From JAJDNH01 sp964552395 (GTDB lineage Bacteria > Acidobacteriota > Thermoanaerobaculia > Thermoanaerobaculales > Sulfomarinibacteraceae), in NCBI GenBank assembly GCA_964552395.1, contig CAZKGM010000006.1, forward strand, positions 69,746 through 133,745: DNA of 64,000 bases, in the 5' to 3' direction. Made by a program: the position numbers and the translations under genes. Shown here piece by piece: positions 41,899-52,004 of this stretch. The notes beneath the pieces are model-generated. The model ran no database searches. It had not been told where the DNA came from and worked only from the letters and a program-made list of their open reading frames with translations. Every line of letters begins with the position of its first letter. Position 1 is the stretch's first letter.

Positions 41899-42534
41899 TC
41901 AGCGGCCGGTGCCCGGAGTACCGTCCTCAACCGTTGCAATCGGCGGAAACAGCCATTGCTGGAAGGCGTCGAACGCCCCCTCCGGTTCATGACAGCGTCG
42001 GCAGCGCGCCTCGTACATGTCCGCTGCGCCGACGACCACCTGCTCGTCGGACGCGACCAAGCGCTGGGTGTAGCCCGCCTGAGCGCCGCAGCGGGTACAG
42101 ATGGCGGTGATCTTCTGAACCTGCTCCGCAATCGCCAGTAGCTGCGGCATGGGACCGAACGGTACCCCGCGGTAGTCCATGTCCAGCCCGGCCACGATGA
42201 CCCGCTTCCCGAGGTTGGCCAGGTGAGAGCACACGCCGGGGAGATCGGTGTCGAAGAACTGCGCCTCGTCAATACCGACAACCTCGGTCCTCGGATCGAG
42301 CCGGTGCAGGATCTCCTCCGCACGCTCTACGACCTGGGATGGCAGCCGCCACTTCGAGTGTGAGACAACCTCGTTCTCACCGTAGCGGCTGTCCAGCGCG
42401 GGTTTGAACACCTGCAATCTCAGCCGGGCAATGGCGGCACGCCGCAGCCGACGGATCAGCTCCTCGGACTTGCCCGAAAACATGGGACCCGTGATCACCT
42501 CGATCCAACCTGAGCCCGGTCGCAAGACGCTCAT
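41899..42534 (-). CDS. tdk: Thymidine kinase
   Basis: Phosphorylates thymidine with ATP for salvage. 211 aa with the P-loop GPMFSGKS at about 16-23, GIDEAQFF, GLDMDYRGVPFGPMP, and the zinc site formed by CTRCG and CRRCH. All are hallmarks of the type II (bacterial/human TK1) fold. ATG 42534 is preceded by GGAGGGTTG. Not obviously in an operon with the kinase gene downstream. Confidence 0.95.
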   Translation of the reverse strand: MSVLRPGSGWIEVITGPMFSGKSEELIRRLRRAAIARLRLQVFKPALDSRYGENEVVSHSKWRLPSQVVERAEEILHRLDPRTEVVGIDEAQFFDTDLPGVCSHLANLGKRVIVAGLDMDYRGVPFGPMPQLLAIAEQVQKITAICTRCGAQAGYTQRLVASDEQVVVGAADMYEARCRRCHEPEGAFDAFQQWLFPPIATVEDGTPGTGR

Positions 42535-42905
42535 CAACCCTCCTATGCGGCCACAGGGTACCACTCGGACGTCTGAAACCCAGCGAGCGCGAGGGGTCTT
42601 TCGGGAGGCTCAAGAACCGTGTCTTCGATGAGGTCTCGAATCGCTCCACAGGTCCACTGGAAGCTCCGCCGCCGTTCTCTCCATGAGCCGCCGCTCCCGG
42701 CGTCGCCCGCGTCCGGAACGTGCACCACCGCTCGCCTTGTCCGCCGGCCACCGGCCTTTACGCTCCCTTGACAACCGGCGCCCTGGCGCTCACAGTTGTC
42801 TGCAGGTATTCCGAAGATCGCTGTTGAGGGGGAGAAAATTTTTCTATCGTTTTGTTTTGTGGCGCTCGATGGCCGGCTGACGGCCATCGGGAGGAAGGAG
42901 TGAGT
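42535..42905 (+). other. Divergent region upstream of cstA
   Basis: About 370 bp between tdk (leftward) and cstA (rightward). Visible are TTGACA at 42768 with a poor -10 (CACAGT) 17 bp on, an AT-rich palindrome AGAAAATTTTTCT at 42833-42845, and the cstA ribosome binding site GGAGGAAGGAG. No gene is recognised. Confidence 0.45.
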
Positions 42906-44615
42906 ATGCCTGCAATCGTCATCATGGTGCTTGGATTGGGGGCCTTCTACCTCGGCTGGCGCTTCTACTCGAAGTTCCTGGCCGAGAAGGTCTACAAGCT
43001 CGACCCCGACTTCGTGACGCCGGCCTACGAGTTCGAGGACGGGACCGACTTCGTACCAACCAACAAGCATGTCCTCTGGGGCCACCACTTCACATCCGTG
43101 GCCGGCGCGGCTCCGATCATCGGGCCCGCGATTGCCGTCTTCTGGGGCTGGCTCCCGGCGTTGCTGTGGGTGGTTCTGGGGACCATCTTCTTCGCCGGGA
43201 TGCACGACTTCGGCACCCTCTGGATCTCGAACCGGCACAAGGCCCGCTCCATGGGCCTGCTGTCGGCGGACGTCGTGTCACGACGGACGCGATCGCTGTT
43301 CATGATCGTCATCTTCCTTCTCCTGCTCATGGTCAACGGCGTCTTCGCCATCGTCATCGCCCGCCTGTTCGTCAAGTTCCCCGGCAGCGTGCTGCCGATC
43401 TGGATCGAGATCCCCGTCGCCATCACCGTCGGGTACATCATCTACCGCCGCAAGGGCAAGCTGCTGTGGCCGTCGATCGGCGCCCTGCTCACCCTCTACT
43501 TCTTCATCTGGGTCGGCGACAAGGTGCCGCTGGCCCTGCCCAAGATGCTGGGCGGGATCCCGGACGTCGGATGGTGGGTGATCATTCTGTTCGCCTACAC
43601 CTTCATCGCGTCGCGCCTGCCGGTGTGGCTGCTCCTGCAACCGCGCGACTTCATCAACTCCCACGAGCTGTTCGTGGCGCTGGGCCTGCTGTACATCGGG
43701 ATCCTGATCTCGAACCCGCACATCGCCGCGCCGGCCTTCAACCACAACGCCGCGGCCGGTGGAGCGCCGCCCCTGCTGCCATTGCTGTTCATCACGATTG
43801 CGTGCGGCGCCATCTCCGGCTGGCACGGGCTGGTCTCCTCGGGAACCACCGCCAAGCAGCTGGACAACGAGACCCACGCGCGGGCCGTCGGGTACCTCGG
43901 CGCCGTCGGCGAGGGCCTGCTGGCGTTGGGTGCCATTCTCGCCGTTACCGCCGGTCTCGCGGCCACTCAGTCGGAGTGGCTGGGCTCCGTTTACACCAGC
44001 TGGAAGGCTGCCAGCGGAGGCGCCGCCGGGAACTTCGTCAACGGCCTCGCACACCTGATCACGCCGCTGGGGATCCCCCACCACCTGGGCGCCGTGTTCG
44101 CAGCGGTGGTCGTCGTCAGCTTCGCCGGAACAACGATGGACACGGGAGTGCGCCTCCAACGCTACATCGTCTCCGAGGTCGGCCAGATCTACAACATCAA
44201 GGCCCTGCGCAGCCCGACACTGGCGACGCTGATTGCGGTCGGCGCCTGCCTGGCGCTGGTCTTCGGAGCCCACAGCCCGGGTGGCGGCGTCGCCACCGGC
44301 GCCCTCGTCATCTGGCCGCTATTCGGCACCACGAACCAGCTGCTGGCCGCTCTTTCGATGGTGGTCGTCGTGGTCTACCTGCGCAAGCTGAAGAGGAAGA
44401 CCTGGCCCGTTCTGGTTCCCATGGTCTTCCTGTCGATCGTGACCGTGTGGGCGATGCTCGCCAACCTCGGCCGCTGGCTATTCGGTGACTCGCCGAACTA
44501 CGTCTTGGGCGTGCTCGGCGTCATCGTACTCGGCGCAACGGCATGGATGATCCTGGAGGCAGCAACGGCCTTCGCCAAGGGTGGCGCCCCTGTGACCGAG
44601 GAGACCTCCGAGTGA
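42906..44615 (+). CDS. cstA: Carbon starvation protein CstA (pyruvate/peptide transporter)
   Basis: Polytopic membrane transporter of 569 aa with about 16 helices, of the CstA/BtsT family that takes up pyruvate or peptides during carbon limitation. Family motifs are visible: NKHVLWGHHFTSVAGAAPIIGPAI near residue 50, then GTIFFAGMHDFGTLW, GWHGLVSSGTTAKQL, FAGTTMDTGVRLQRYI and PLFGTTNQLLAAL. ATG 42906 sits 6 nt after GGAGGAAGGAG. The stop overlaps the small downstream gene (GTGA). The short form without the large C-terminal domain resembles BtsT-like proteins. Confidence 0.93.
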   Translation: MPAIVIMVLGLGAFYLGWRFYSKFLAEKVYKLDPDFVTPAYEFEDGTDFVPTNKHVLWGHHFTSVAGAAPIIGPAIAVFWGWLPALLWVVLGTIFFAGMHDFGTLWISNRHKARSMGLLSADVVSRRTRSLFMIVIFLLLLMVNGVFAIVIARLFVKFPGSVLPIWIEIPVAITVGYIIYRRKGKLLWPSIGALLTLYFFIWVGDKVPLALPKMLGGIPDVGWWVIILFAYTFIASRLPVWLLLQPRDFINSHELFVALGLLYIGILISNPHIAAPAFNHNAAAGGAPPLLPLLFITIACGAISGWHGLVSSGTTAKQLDNETHARAVGYLGAVGEGLLALGAILAVTAGLAATQSEWLGSVYTSWKAASGGAAGNFVNGLAHLITPLGIPHHLGAVFAAVVVVSFAGTTMDTGVRLQRYIVSEVGQIYNIKALRSPTLATLIAVGACLALVFGAHSPGGGVATGALVIWPLFGTTNQLLAALSMVVVVVYLRKLKRKTWPVLVPMVFLSIVTVWAMLANLGRWLFGDSPNYVLGVLGVIVLGATAWMILEAATAFAKGGAPVTEETSE

Positions 44616-44884
44616 CGGACCTCTTCGAGCGGATGTACCGCGGCTGGCGGTCATTCAACCGGTGGTACGACGGCATGTTCTTCGCCCCGTACCGCTCGGC
44701 GGTGGCACGCGAACGGCGGGACCGCGAGGAGCTCTTTCTCCTGATGTGCTTCTCCGATCTGCTCGGGATACCGAACCCTGTCAGCTACTACACTCTGGAG
44801 CTCCTTCCCACCATGTTGGGGCGCTTCCATGAGTGGCACAAGCGTCAGGGAATCGAGCGCTCGCCGCTCGAGGGGTTCAGATGA
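44612..44884 (+). CDS. Small CstA/ArsA-associated protein (cory-CC-star-like)
   Basis: 90 aa. GTG 44612 overlaps the cstA stop. The sequence contains DREELFLLMCFSDLLGIPNP, then SYYTLELLPTMLGRFHEWH and GIERSPLEGF. This recalls the small 'cory-CC-star' proteins that sit beside ArsA-type ATPases, which usually end in two cysteines. Here the end is GFR with no CC. Function unknown. Its position between cstA and the ArsA-type gene suggests a common complex or regulation. Family assignment from memory, moderate confidence. Confidence 0.6.
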   Translation: MTDLFERMYRGWRSFNRWYDGMFFAPYRSAVARERRDREELFLLMCFSDLLGIPNPVSYYTLELLPTMLGRFHEWHKRQGIERSPLEGFR

Positions 44885-44893
44885 TGTTGAAAT

Positions 44894-44925
44894 AAGGGGC
44901 CCCGGCGGGGCCCCTTGCTTCTTCT
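44894..44925 (+). terminator. Rho-independent terminator
   Basis: AAGGGGCCCC-GGC-GGGGCCCCTT followed by GCTTCTTCT, 10 bp after the small gene's stop. Confidence 0.8.
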
Positions 44926-44939
44926 CTGCGCCGCGAACA

Positions 44940-44980
44940 GGTCGGACACCGCCAGCGCAAATGCTCGCGGTGTTGTGACC
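44940..44980 (+). promoter_or_regulatory. Stem-loop before ArsA-type gene
   Basis: GGTC-gg-ACACCGC, 14-nt loop, GCGGTGT-tgt-GACC, ending 8 bp before the ribosome binding site GGAGGTGA. A possible leader structure. Function not known. Confidence 0.3.
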
Positions 44981-45000
44981 ACCCAGTATGGAGGTGAGGG

Positions 45001-45969
45001 TTGGGCCTGGCTTCTCTGCTCGACACGGCGATTGTCTTCTTCGGGGGCAAGGGGGGCGTGGGCAAGACGACCAGCGCCACCGCCTTCGCCTTGCTCGCCG
45101 CACGGAGGGGGCAGCGGACGCTTCTCGTCTCCACGGACCCCGCCCACTCCACGTCCGACATTCTCGAGCATCAGCTGGGCCCGGAGCCGGCGCCGGTCGC
45201 GGACGGCCTGTGGGCGATGGAGATCGACGCCGATCGTGAGGCGGCTGCCTACATCGATCGGGTCCGTCACAACCTGTTCGACGTCACGCCGGTCAACCTA
45301 CGGGCGGAGATGGAGCGGCAGCTCGAGATGGCCAGGGTGTCTCCCGGCGCCGAGGAGGCGGCCCTGTTCGATCGGGTGGCGGACATCGTTCTTTCAGTGA
45401 GAAAGGACTTCCAGACACTGGTGTTCGATACCGCCCCGACCGGACACACCTTGCGCCTGCTCGCCCTGCCCGAGCTCCTCCAAGCATGGGTCGACGGCCT
45501 ACTCCAGAAACGCCAGGGAATCCGCGCATTGAACGCCATGTGGCGCCACATGACCGTCGGCGGCGCCGCCGATGAGGAGCCCGAAGATCCGGTCGAGAAG
45601 GTCCTTCTGGAACGCCGGCGAAAGTTCTACCATGTCCGGCGGCTGCTGTTTTCGCCGGGAACCACCTCGTTCGTGTTCGTCCTGCTGGCCGAGCGACTGC
45701 CCATCGCCGAAACGCGCAAGGCGGTCACCCTCCTCGAGCACCACGGCGTGCCGATCGGCGGTCTGATCGTCAATCGGATCCTCCCGAGCTCGGCGGCGGA
45801 GCATCCGTTCTTCGCCGCTCGCCAGGAGCAGGAGGCCCGCTACCTCCAGGAGATCGACACCACCTTCCCCGAGCTGGAGAAGATCCAGCTGCCGCTGCTG
45901 CGTCGCGATATCGTGGGCAAAGGGGCCCTGGCGGAGATCTCTGCCGTGCTCGAGAAGGCGCTGACGTAG
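45001..45969 (+). CDS. ArsA/Get3-type ATPase
   Basis: 322 aa cytosolic P-loop ATPase. The deviant Walker A FGGKGGVGKTTSA is at about 14-26, with STDPAHSTSD following, FDTAPTGHTLRLLALPE (switch II-type motif) near 140, and VNRILP for base recognition. There are no arsenite-binding cysteines and only one ATPase half, unlike double-domain ArsA. TTG start 5 nt after GGAGGTGA. It follows cstA and a small gene but has its own leader after a terminator. Possible roles include membrane-protein targeting or control of the transporter, none proven. Confidence 0.85.
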   Translation: MGLASLLDTAIVFFGGKGGVGKTTSATAFALLAARRGQRTLLVSTDPAHSTSDILEHQLGPEPAPVADGLWAMEIDADREAAAYIDRVRHNLFDVTPVNLRAEMERQLEMARVSPGAEEAALFDRVADIVLSVRKDFQTLVFDTAPTGHTLRLLALPELLQAWVDGLLQKRQGIRALNAMWRHMTVGGAADEEPEDPVEKVLLERRRKFYHVRRLLFSPGTTSFVFVLLAERLPIAETRKAVTLLEHHGVPIGGLIVNRILPSSAAEHPFFAARQEQEARYLQEIDTTFPELEKIQLPLLRRDIVGKGALAEISAVLEKALT

Positions 45970-45970
45970 G

Positions 45971-46525
45971 TCAACGGCGGGAGTGCCTGCCGGACGAGTA
46001 CCAGGGAGTGAGCGCCCCCAGCACCGCATCCTCGAACGCGTGTGCGCGGTCGATCAGGTCCAGGGTCAGGACGCCGAACGTCCCCCGCCCGGAGCGCACA
46101 TCGTGCTCCTCGGCAAAGTCATCGATCGCATCTCCGAGCTCGACGCCGCCGAGCACGGCGGCAGCCAGCTCCCCGGGCAGCTGCAGCCCCGGGCCGCTGC
46201 CAACCCAAGCGCACTCACCGTCCCACGCCACCGCCCAGTTGCGCAGCAGGACAACCGGTGGTTGGCGGTTCAGGACCACCACTCCACCTTCGAGGCCGAG
46301 AGCGAGGTCGGCAGCAGTCGCCTCGAGCGCGGCGCGGGCGCGCTGTCGAGCCCCCTGCACCCCCTCGGCTTCGCTCATGGGCATCTCCGACACGCCGCTG
46401 GGAACTCGCACCGGCACGGTCTCGACCTCGCCGCCCAGCGGCCATCCCAGGAGCGCCAGCCGTGAGAGGGCTTGGCGCACCGCGTCCAGCTTGGCCGCGC
46501 GCAGCGTTCCTACCGCGAGACGCAC
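45971..46525 (-). CDS. Inosine/xanthosine triphosphatase (YjjX/DUF84 family)
   Basis: 184 aa house-cleaning phosphatase that removes non-canonical purine triphosphates. It begins RLAVGTLRAAKLDAVRQAL (the GTxNxxK-like start), then PVRVPSGVSEMPMSEAEGVQGA, LALGLEGGVVVL and GRGTFGVLT. These match the DUF84 pattern, with GVSEMPMS close to the family's QPxS block. GTG 46525 overlaps the stop of the upstream nth gene, which fixes the start and implies coupling. Metal and substrate specificity are not tested. Confidence 0.78.
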   Translation of the reverse strand: MRLAVGTLRAAKLDAVRQALSRLALLGWPLGGEVETVPVRVPSGVSEMPMSEAEGVQGARQRARAALEATAADLALGLEGGVVVLNRQPPVVLLRNWAVAWDGECAWVGSGPGLQLPGELAAAVLGGVELGDAIDDFAEEHDVRSGRGTFGVLTLDLIDRAHAFEDAVLGALTPWYSSGRHSRR

Positions 46526-47157
46526 TACACACCCACCTTGGCACAAACCGGCTCGAGGCAGCAGCTCTCGCACCTCGGCTTGCGTGCAATGCACACTCGC
46601 CGTCCGTGCAGGATCGTCCGCATCGAGAAACCGATCCAGTCCTCTCTTGGCAGCAGTGCCTCCAGCTCCGCCTCGATCTTCAACGGGTCGCTCTCTGCGG
46701 TCAGACCCAGTCGGCGAGCGACCCTCTTGACGTGGGTGTCAACGGCAATCCCGGCCGCAATCTCGAACGCTTCTCCCAGAACCACGTTGGCCGTCTTGCG
46801 CCCGACCCCGGGGAGCTCGACCAGGACCTCCGGGTCGCTCGGCACCTGACCGCCGTGGTCGTCGGAAATGACGGCCGCCGTAGCAGCGAGCCACCGCGCC
46901 TTGTTGCGGAAGAAACCCGTCGGCCGAACGACCTCTTCGACCTCCACCACCGGTGCCTCCGCGAGCTCGTGGGGACCGGGCCAGCGCCGGAACAGCTCCG
47001 GCGTCACCTGGTTGACACGCTGATCGGTGCACTGCGCCGACAGCACCGTCGCCACGAGCAGCTGCCACGGGCTCTCGTAGTCGAGCTCGCACTCGGCCTT
47101 CGGGAACTCCTCGGCCAGCAACCCGGTCACCAGACACGCTTGCTCGCTGCGTTTCAT
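46525..47157 (-). CDS. nth: Endonuclease III
   Basis: Base-excision DNA glycosylase/AP lyase for oxidised pyrimidines. 210 aa with VATVLSAQCTDQRVN near residue 35, the helix-hairpin-helix LPGVGRKTANVVLG with the catalytic Lys, the catalytic Asp in AVDTHVKRV, and the C-terminal iron-sulfur loop C-x6-C-x2-C-x5-C (CIARKPRCESCCLEPVC). Full length. It lies upstream of, and overlaps, the triphosphatase gene, giving a two-gene nucleotide-damage operon. Confidence 0.95.
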   Translation of the reverse strand: MKRSEQACLVTGLLAEEFPKAECELDYESPWQLLVATVLSAQCTDQRVNQVTPELFRRWPGPHELAEAPVVEVEEVVRPTGFFRNKARWLAATAAVISDDHGGQVPSDPEVLVELPGVGRKTANVVLGEAFEIAAGIAVDTHVKRVARRLGLTAESDPLKIEAELEALLPREDWIGFSMRTILHGRRVCIARKPRCESCCLEPVCAKVGV

Positions 47158-47599
47158 GTCGGGATTGTAGCGCCCTCGGATCGGTCCGCACGCGACAGCA
47201 GAGGCGATGACCCGAGGTTCCTGGACCGGGACCGTGCCTTCCAGGGGTTACCTCGCCCGCCCACCGACACCGCAAGTGACCGACTGACGATCGTATATAT
47301 GAGCGCTTGACAATTTTTGAATTGCGAGTAACCCTTACTGTCAGCAACTCTCGTTCATGCCCCCGGGGGGGGGGCTCCGCGGAGAGCGGATTCCACGGGG
47401 CCCAAAACCGAGACGACATCCTCGAGAGCCGGGAGGTTGGGTTTGACCCACTCGATGTTGTGTGAGCAGTGCGGTCCGGCGGCGCCGGACGCGCTGCTCC
47501 CCTGGTTCGGCTTTGCCTAGCACGCCTGCGATCCACCACGGAAACCGGAACAAGTTCAGCGCTTGTATTCGACTCACTTAGAAAGAGGAGGTTGCAGCA
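47158..47599 (+). other. Leader region of satP
   Basis: 440 bp between divergent nth and satP with no convincing gene. It contains TTGACA at 47307 embedded in a palindrome CAATT-TTTG-AATTG, a CCCCC-G10 homopolymer run at 47360-47374, and the stem-loop at 47464-47499. The satP ribosome binding site is AGAGGAGG. Confidence 0.5.
47464..47499 (+). promoter_or_regulatory. Stem-loop in satP leader
   Basis: GAGCAG-tgcg-GTCCGGC-ggc-GCCGGAC-gcg-CTGCTC, a two-part stem of 13 bp about 100 bp before the satP ATG. No T-run follows, so it is more likely an mRNA leader structure than a terminator. Confidence 0.35.
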
Positions 47600-48172
47600 A
47601 TGGCCGAGACGACTCAGATCGCCGACACCACCGCCAACCCGGCGCCCCTCGGGCTCCTCGGGTTCGGTATGACCACGGTTCTGCTCAACATGCACAACGC
47701 GGGGATTTTCACCCTGGGGACCATGATCCTGGCAATGGGCATCTTCTACGGCGGCATGGCGCAGATCTTCGCCGGCTGGATGGAGTGGAAAAAGGGCAAC
47801 ACCTTCGGACTGACCGCGTTCATGTCCTACGGCCTCTTCTGGCAGACGCTGGTCTTCCTGATCCTGATGGGCAAGTGGGGTTGGTTCGATGCCGCCTCGG
47901 AGAAGGGCATGGTGTCGTATCTGTTCATGTGGGGCCTGTTCACGTTCGTCATGTGGATCGCGACCCTGAAGCACAACCGGGCCCTCCAGGTCGTATTCTT
48001 CACGCTGTTCGTCCTGTTCTGGCTTCTCGCCATCGGCGATGCCACCGGCAGCGCCGCCGTCAAGCACTTCGCCGGCTGGGAAGGCATCTTCTGCGGCTTC
48101 TCCGCGATCTACCTTGCCCTTGCCCAGGTTCTCAACGAGACCTATGGCAAGACCGTCCTGCCCGTCGGCTGA
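47600..48172 (+). CDS. satP: Acetate/succinate channel SatP (GPR1/FUN34/YaaH family)
   Basis: 190 aa with six transmembrane helices. The family signature NPAPLGLLGFGMTT lies at about 17-30, followed by GGMAQIFAGWMEWKKGNTFG and the C-terminal AGWEGIFCGFSAIYLALAQVLNE. Members import acetate by a hexameric channel. It is followed by a porin and acetyl-CoA synthetase, consistent with a complete acetate uptake and activation route. ATG 47600 follows AGAGGAGG. Confidence 0.92.
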   Translation: MAETTQIADTTANPAPLGLLGFGMTTVLLNMHNAGIFTLGTMILAMGIFYGGMAQIFAGWMEWKKGNTFGLTAFMSYGLFWQTLVFLILMGKWGWFDAASEKGMVSYLFMWGLFTFVMWIATLKHNRALQVVFFTLFVLFWLLAIGDATGSAAVKHFAGWEGIFCGFSAIYLALAQVLNETYGKTVLPVG

Positions 48173-48251
48173 TTGGGGATCCGACGAGAGGGCCGAGATG
48201 GGTGACTCCCGACCCTCCCATGAGCGACCCCGGTCGAGAAAGGAGAGGGGA

Positions 48252-49661
48252 ATGAAGCTCCACCGTATGCTTTCACTCAAACTCGTTCTGGTGCTCACCA
48301 TCGGGCTGGCACTGATCGGCGCCCCGCTGCTCGCACAACAGCCGGACCAGCCCAACGTTCAGCAGCTCCTGCAGAGAATCCAGGAGCTGCAGCAGCAGCT
48401 CGCCACGCAGCAGCAGCAGAACACGGCCCTGCAGCAGCAGCTGCAGCAGCTCGAGAGCACCGTTGCGACCCTGGCCGACACGCAGAAGAAGCAGGACCAG
48501 GCCATTCAGCAGATGCCGGAAAAGATGGCCGAGTACGCCCCGGTCAAGCCCGGAGGCCACGAGAAGATCACCATCAAGGGATTTATCAGCTCGACCTTCT
48601 ACTCACAGGACCAGAACTTCGCGTTCTCGAACGGCCAGGCTGCCGAGTTCCCGGTCGGAACCGAGTTCACGAAGAACAAGTGGTTCTCCGGCGGCGACGT
48701 CCGGAACACCCGGCTCGACATCGGGTTCAGCGGTCCCAAGCTGGCCAAGTGGACGTCGGGAGGTCTGGTCGAGACCGACTTTTTTGGCGGCTTCAACGGC
48801 AGCGGCCCCTTCAGCCACCAGCAGCCTCATCTGCGGCTGCGTCTGGCGTACGTCGAGCTCAACAAGCCCGGCACCAAGATCCGCATCGGCCAGGACTGGT
48901 CCCCGCTGTTCGGCGAGTGGCCGGTCTCGTCCTCGCACATCGCCTTCCCCCTCGGCTACGGCTCGGCCGGGTACGTGGGCTGGCGCTTCCCCGGCTTCTA
49001 CCTCTGGCATGATCTGAGCTCCAAGGGGGCGGCTACCAAGACCCAGCTCCAGGTCGGCATCTTCGAGGGCTCTTGGAGCGGCCCCGGCGACAACGTCAAC
49101 GGCGGAACCGCCGGCAACGTTTCCTTCAGGCCGCAGGTGGAGGCCCGCCTGAACTTCTCCCAGAAGCACTGGAAGGTCTACGTGGTGGGGCACTGGGACC
49201 AGAAGGACCTCAAGGGCGCCAACGACATCAACCCGACGCCGTCCATCACCGACAAGATCACCGGCACCGCCTTCGAGATCGGCGGCATGGTCACGCCCGG
49301 CAACTGGCTGATCCACGGCAATGCATACTGGGGCAAGGGCATCGGGCAGCAGTTCGGCGCCATTACCCAGTTCGGTGACATCTCGTCCAACGGGGCGTGG
49401 CTCCAGGTGGGCTACAACTTCACCAAGAACTGGAGCCTGTACGGCTTCTGCGGCTACGAGAACCCCAACGACCAGGACGTGCTGGACTGGGTCGGCGCAA
49501 ACGGCCGCACCAAGAACCAGATGTACAACCTCCACCTTCGCTACGCCATCGGTCCCTACTGGTTCGGGCTCGAGTGGCTGCACGACAAGGTCGAGATCGG
49601 GACTCACGGAGATTCCGTGTCGGGCAACCAGCTCGCCGCGAGCTGGCGCTACGTGTTCTGA
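48252..49661 (+). CDS. Outer-membrane porin with N-terminal coiled coil (DcaP-like)
   Basis: 469 aa. Signal peptide MKLHRMLSLKLVLVLTIG (cleaved near LAQ), then a Gln-rich coiled coil (QRIQELQQQLATQQQQN, about 40-85), then an all-beta barrel with aromatic-capped strands and a C-terminal WRYVF ending in Phe, the usual outer-membrane assembly signal. The layout matches trimeric DcaP-type porins for small organic acids. Placed between satP and acs, it probably admits acetate or related acids. ATG 48252 follows AAAGGAGAGGGG. Confidence 0.85.
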   Translation: MKLHRMLSLKLVLVLTIGLALIGAPLLAQQPDQPNVQQLLQRIQELQQQLATQQQQNTALQQQLQQLESTVATLADTQKKQDQAIQQMPEKMAEYAPVKPGGHEKITIKGFISSTFYSQDQNFAFSNGQAAEFPVGTEFTKNKWFSGGDVRNTRLDIGFSGPKLAKWTSGGLVETDFFGGFNGSGPFSHQQPHLRLRLAYVELNKPGTKIRIGQDWSPLFGEWPVSSSHIAFPLGYGSAGYVGWRFPGFYLWHDLSSKGAATKTQLQVGIFEGSWSGPGDNVNGGTAGNVSFRPQVEARLNFSQKHWKVYVVGHWDQKDLKGANDINPTPSITDKITGTAFEIGGMVTPGNWLIHGNAYWGKGIGQQFGAITQFGDISSNGAWLQVGYNFTKNWSLYGFCGYENPNDQDVLDWVGANGRTKNQMYNLHLRYAIGPYWFGLEWLHDKVEIGTHGDSVSGNQLAASWRYVF

Positions 49662-49698
49662 GGGGAACCGGTATCGAATAGAACTCATTGTTGTTCTC

Positions 49699-49732
49699 GA
49701 TCCTCGCCGGGGAATCCACCCCGGCGAGGATC
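49699..49732 (+). terminator. Hairpin between porin and acs
   Basis: GATCCTCGCCGGGG-AATCCA-CCCCGGCGAGGATC, a 14-bp perfect stem with no T-run after it. More likely an mRNA-stability or attenuation element that lets porin and acs levels differ than a full terminator. Confidence 0.55.
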
Positions 49733-49760
49733 TCTCGGGTGCTAAAAGGAGGGCCCGTCT

Positions 49761-51794
<2,034 letters not shown>

Positions 51795-51814
51795 TCGCTC
51801 ATCTATCCACTCCA

Positions 51815-51846
51815 GGCCGGGCCCTCGGGGCCCGGCCCTTTTCTTC
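51815..51846 (+). terminator. Rho-independent terminator after acs
   Basis: GGCCGGGCCC-TCG-GGGCCCGGCC followed by CTTTTCTTCTCTC, about 20 bp after the acs stop. Confidence 0.88.
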
Positions 51847-51959
51847 TCTCAGCCCGGATCCCTCATCGGTGACTGAGGTGACCGTCGGCGAACCATCGTC
51901 CGAAGCAGATCGCGGATCGATCGCCCGCGTGACATCAGCGGCCGAGGCGCACCAGGCTG

Positions 51960-51989
51960 ATGACAGATCGCCTGCCTCGGTGGTACCGT
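51960..51989 (+). promoter_or_regulatory. sigma-70 promoter candidate for the acetyltransferase gene
   Basis: ATGACA, 18-bp spacer, TACCGT, ending 15 bp before ATG 52005. It is consistent with the terminator upstream making this a separate transcript. Confidence 0.4.
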
Positions 51990-52004
51990 TGAGGTCGGGG
52001 CATC

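Noticed and set aside
46739..48355. 538-codon open frame on the minus strand over nth and satP
   Set aside because: It lies antisense to or out of frame with genes with clear motifs, and its composition (Arg/Pro/Glu/Gly rich, no domain) is typical of high-GC shadow frames.
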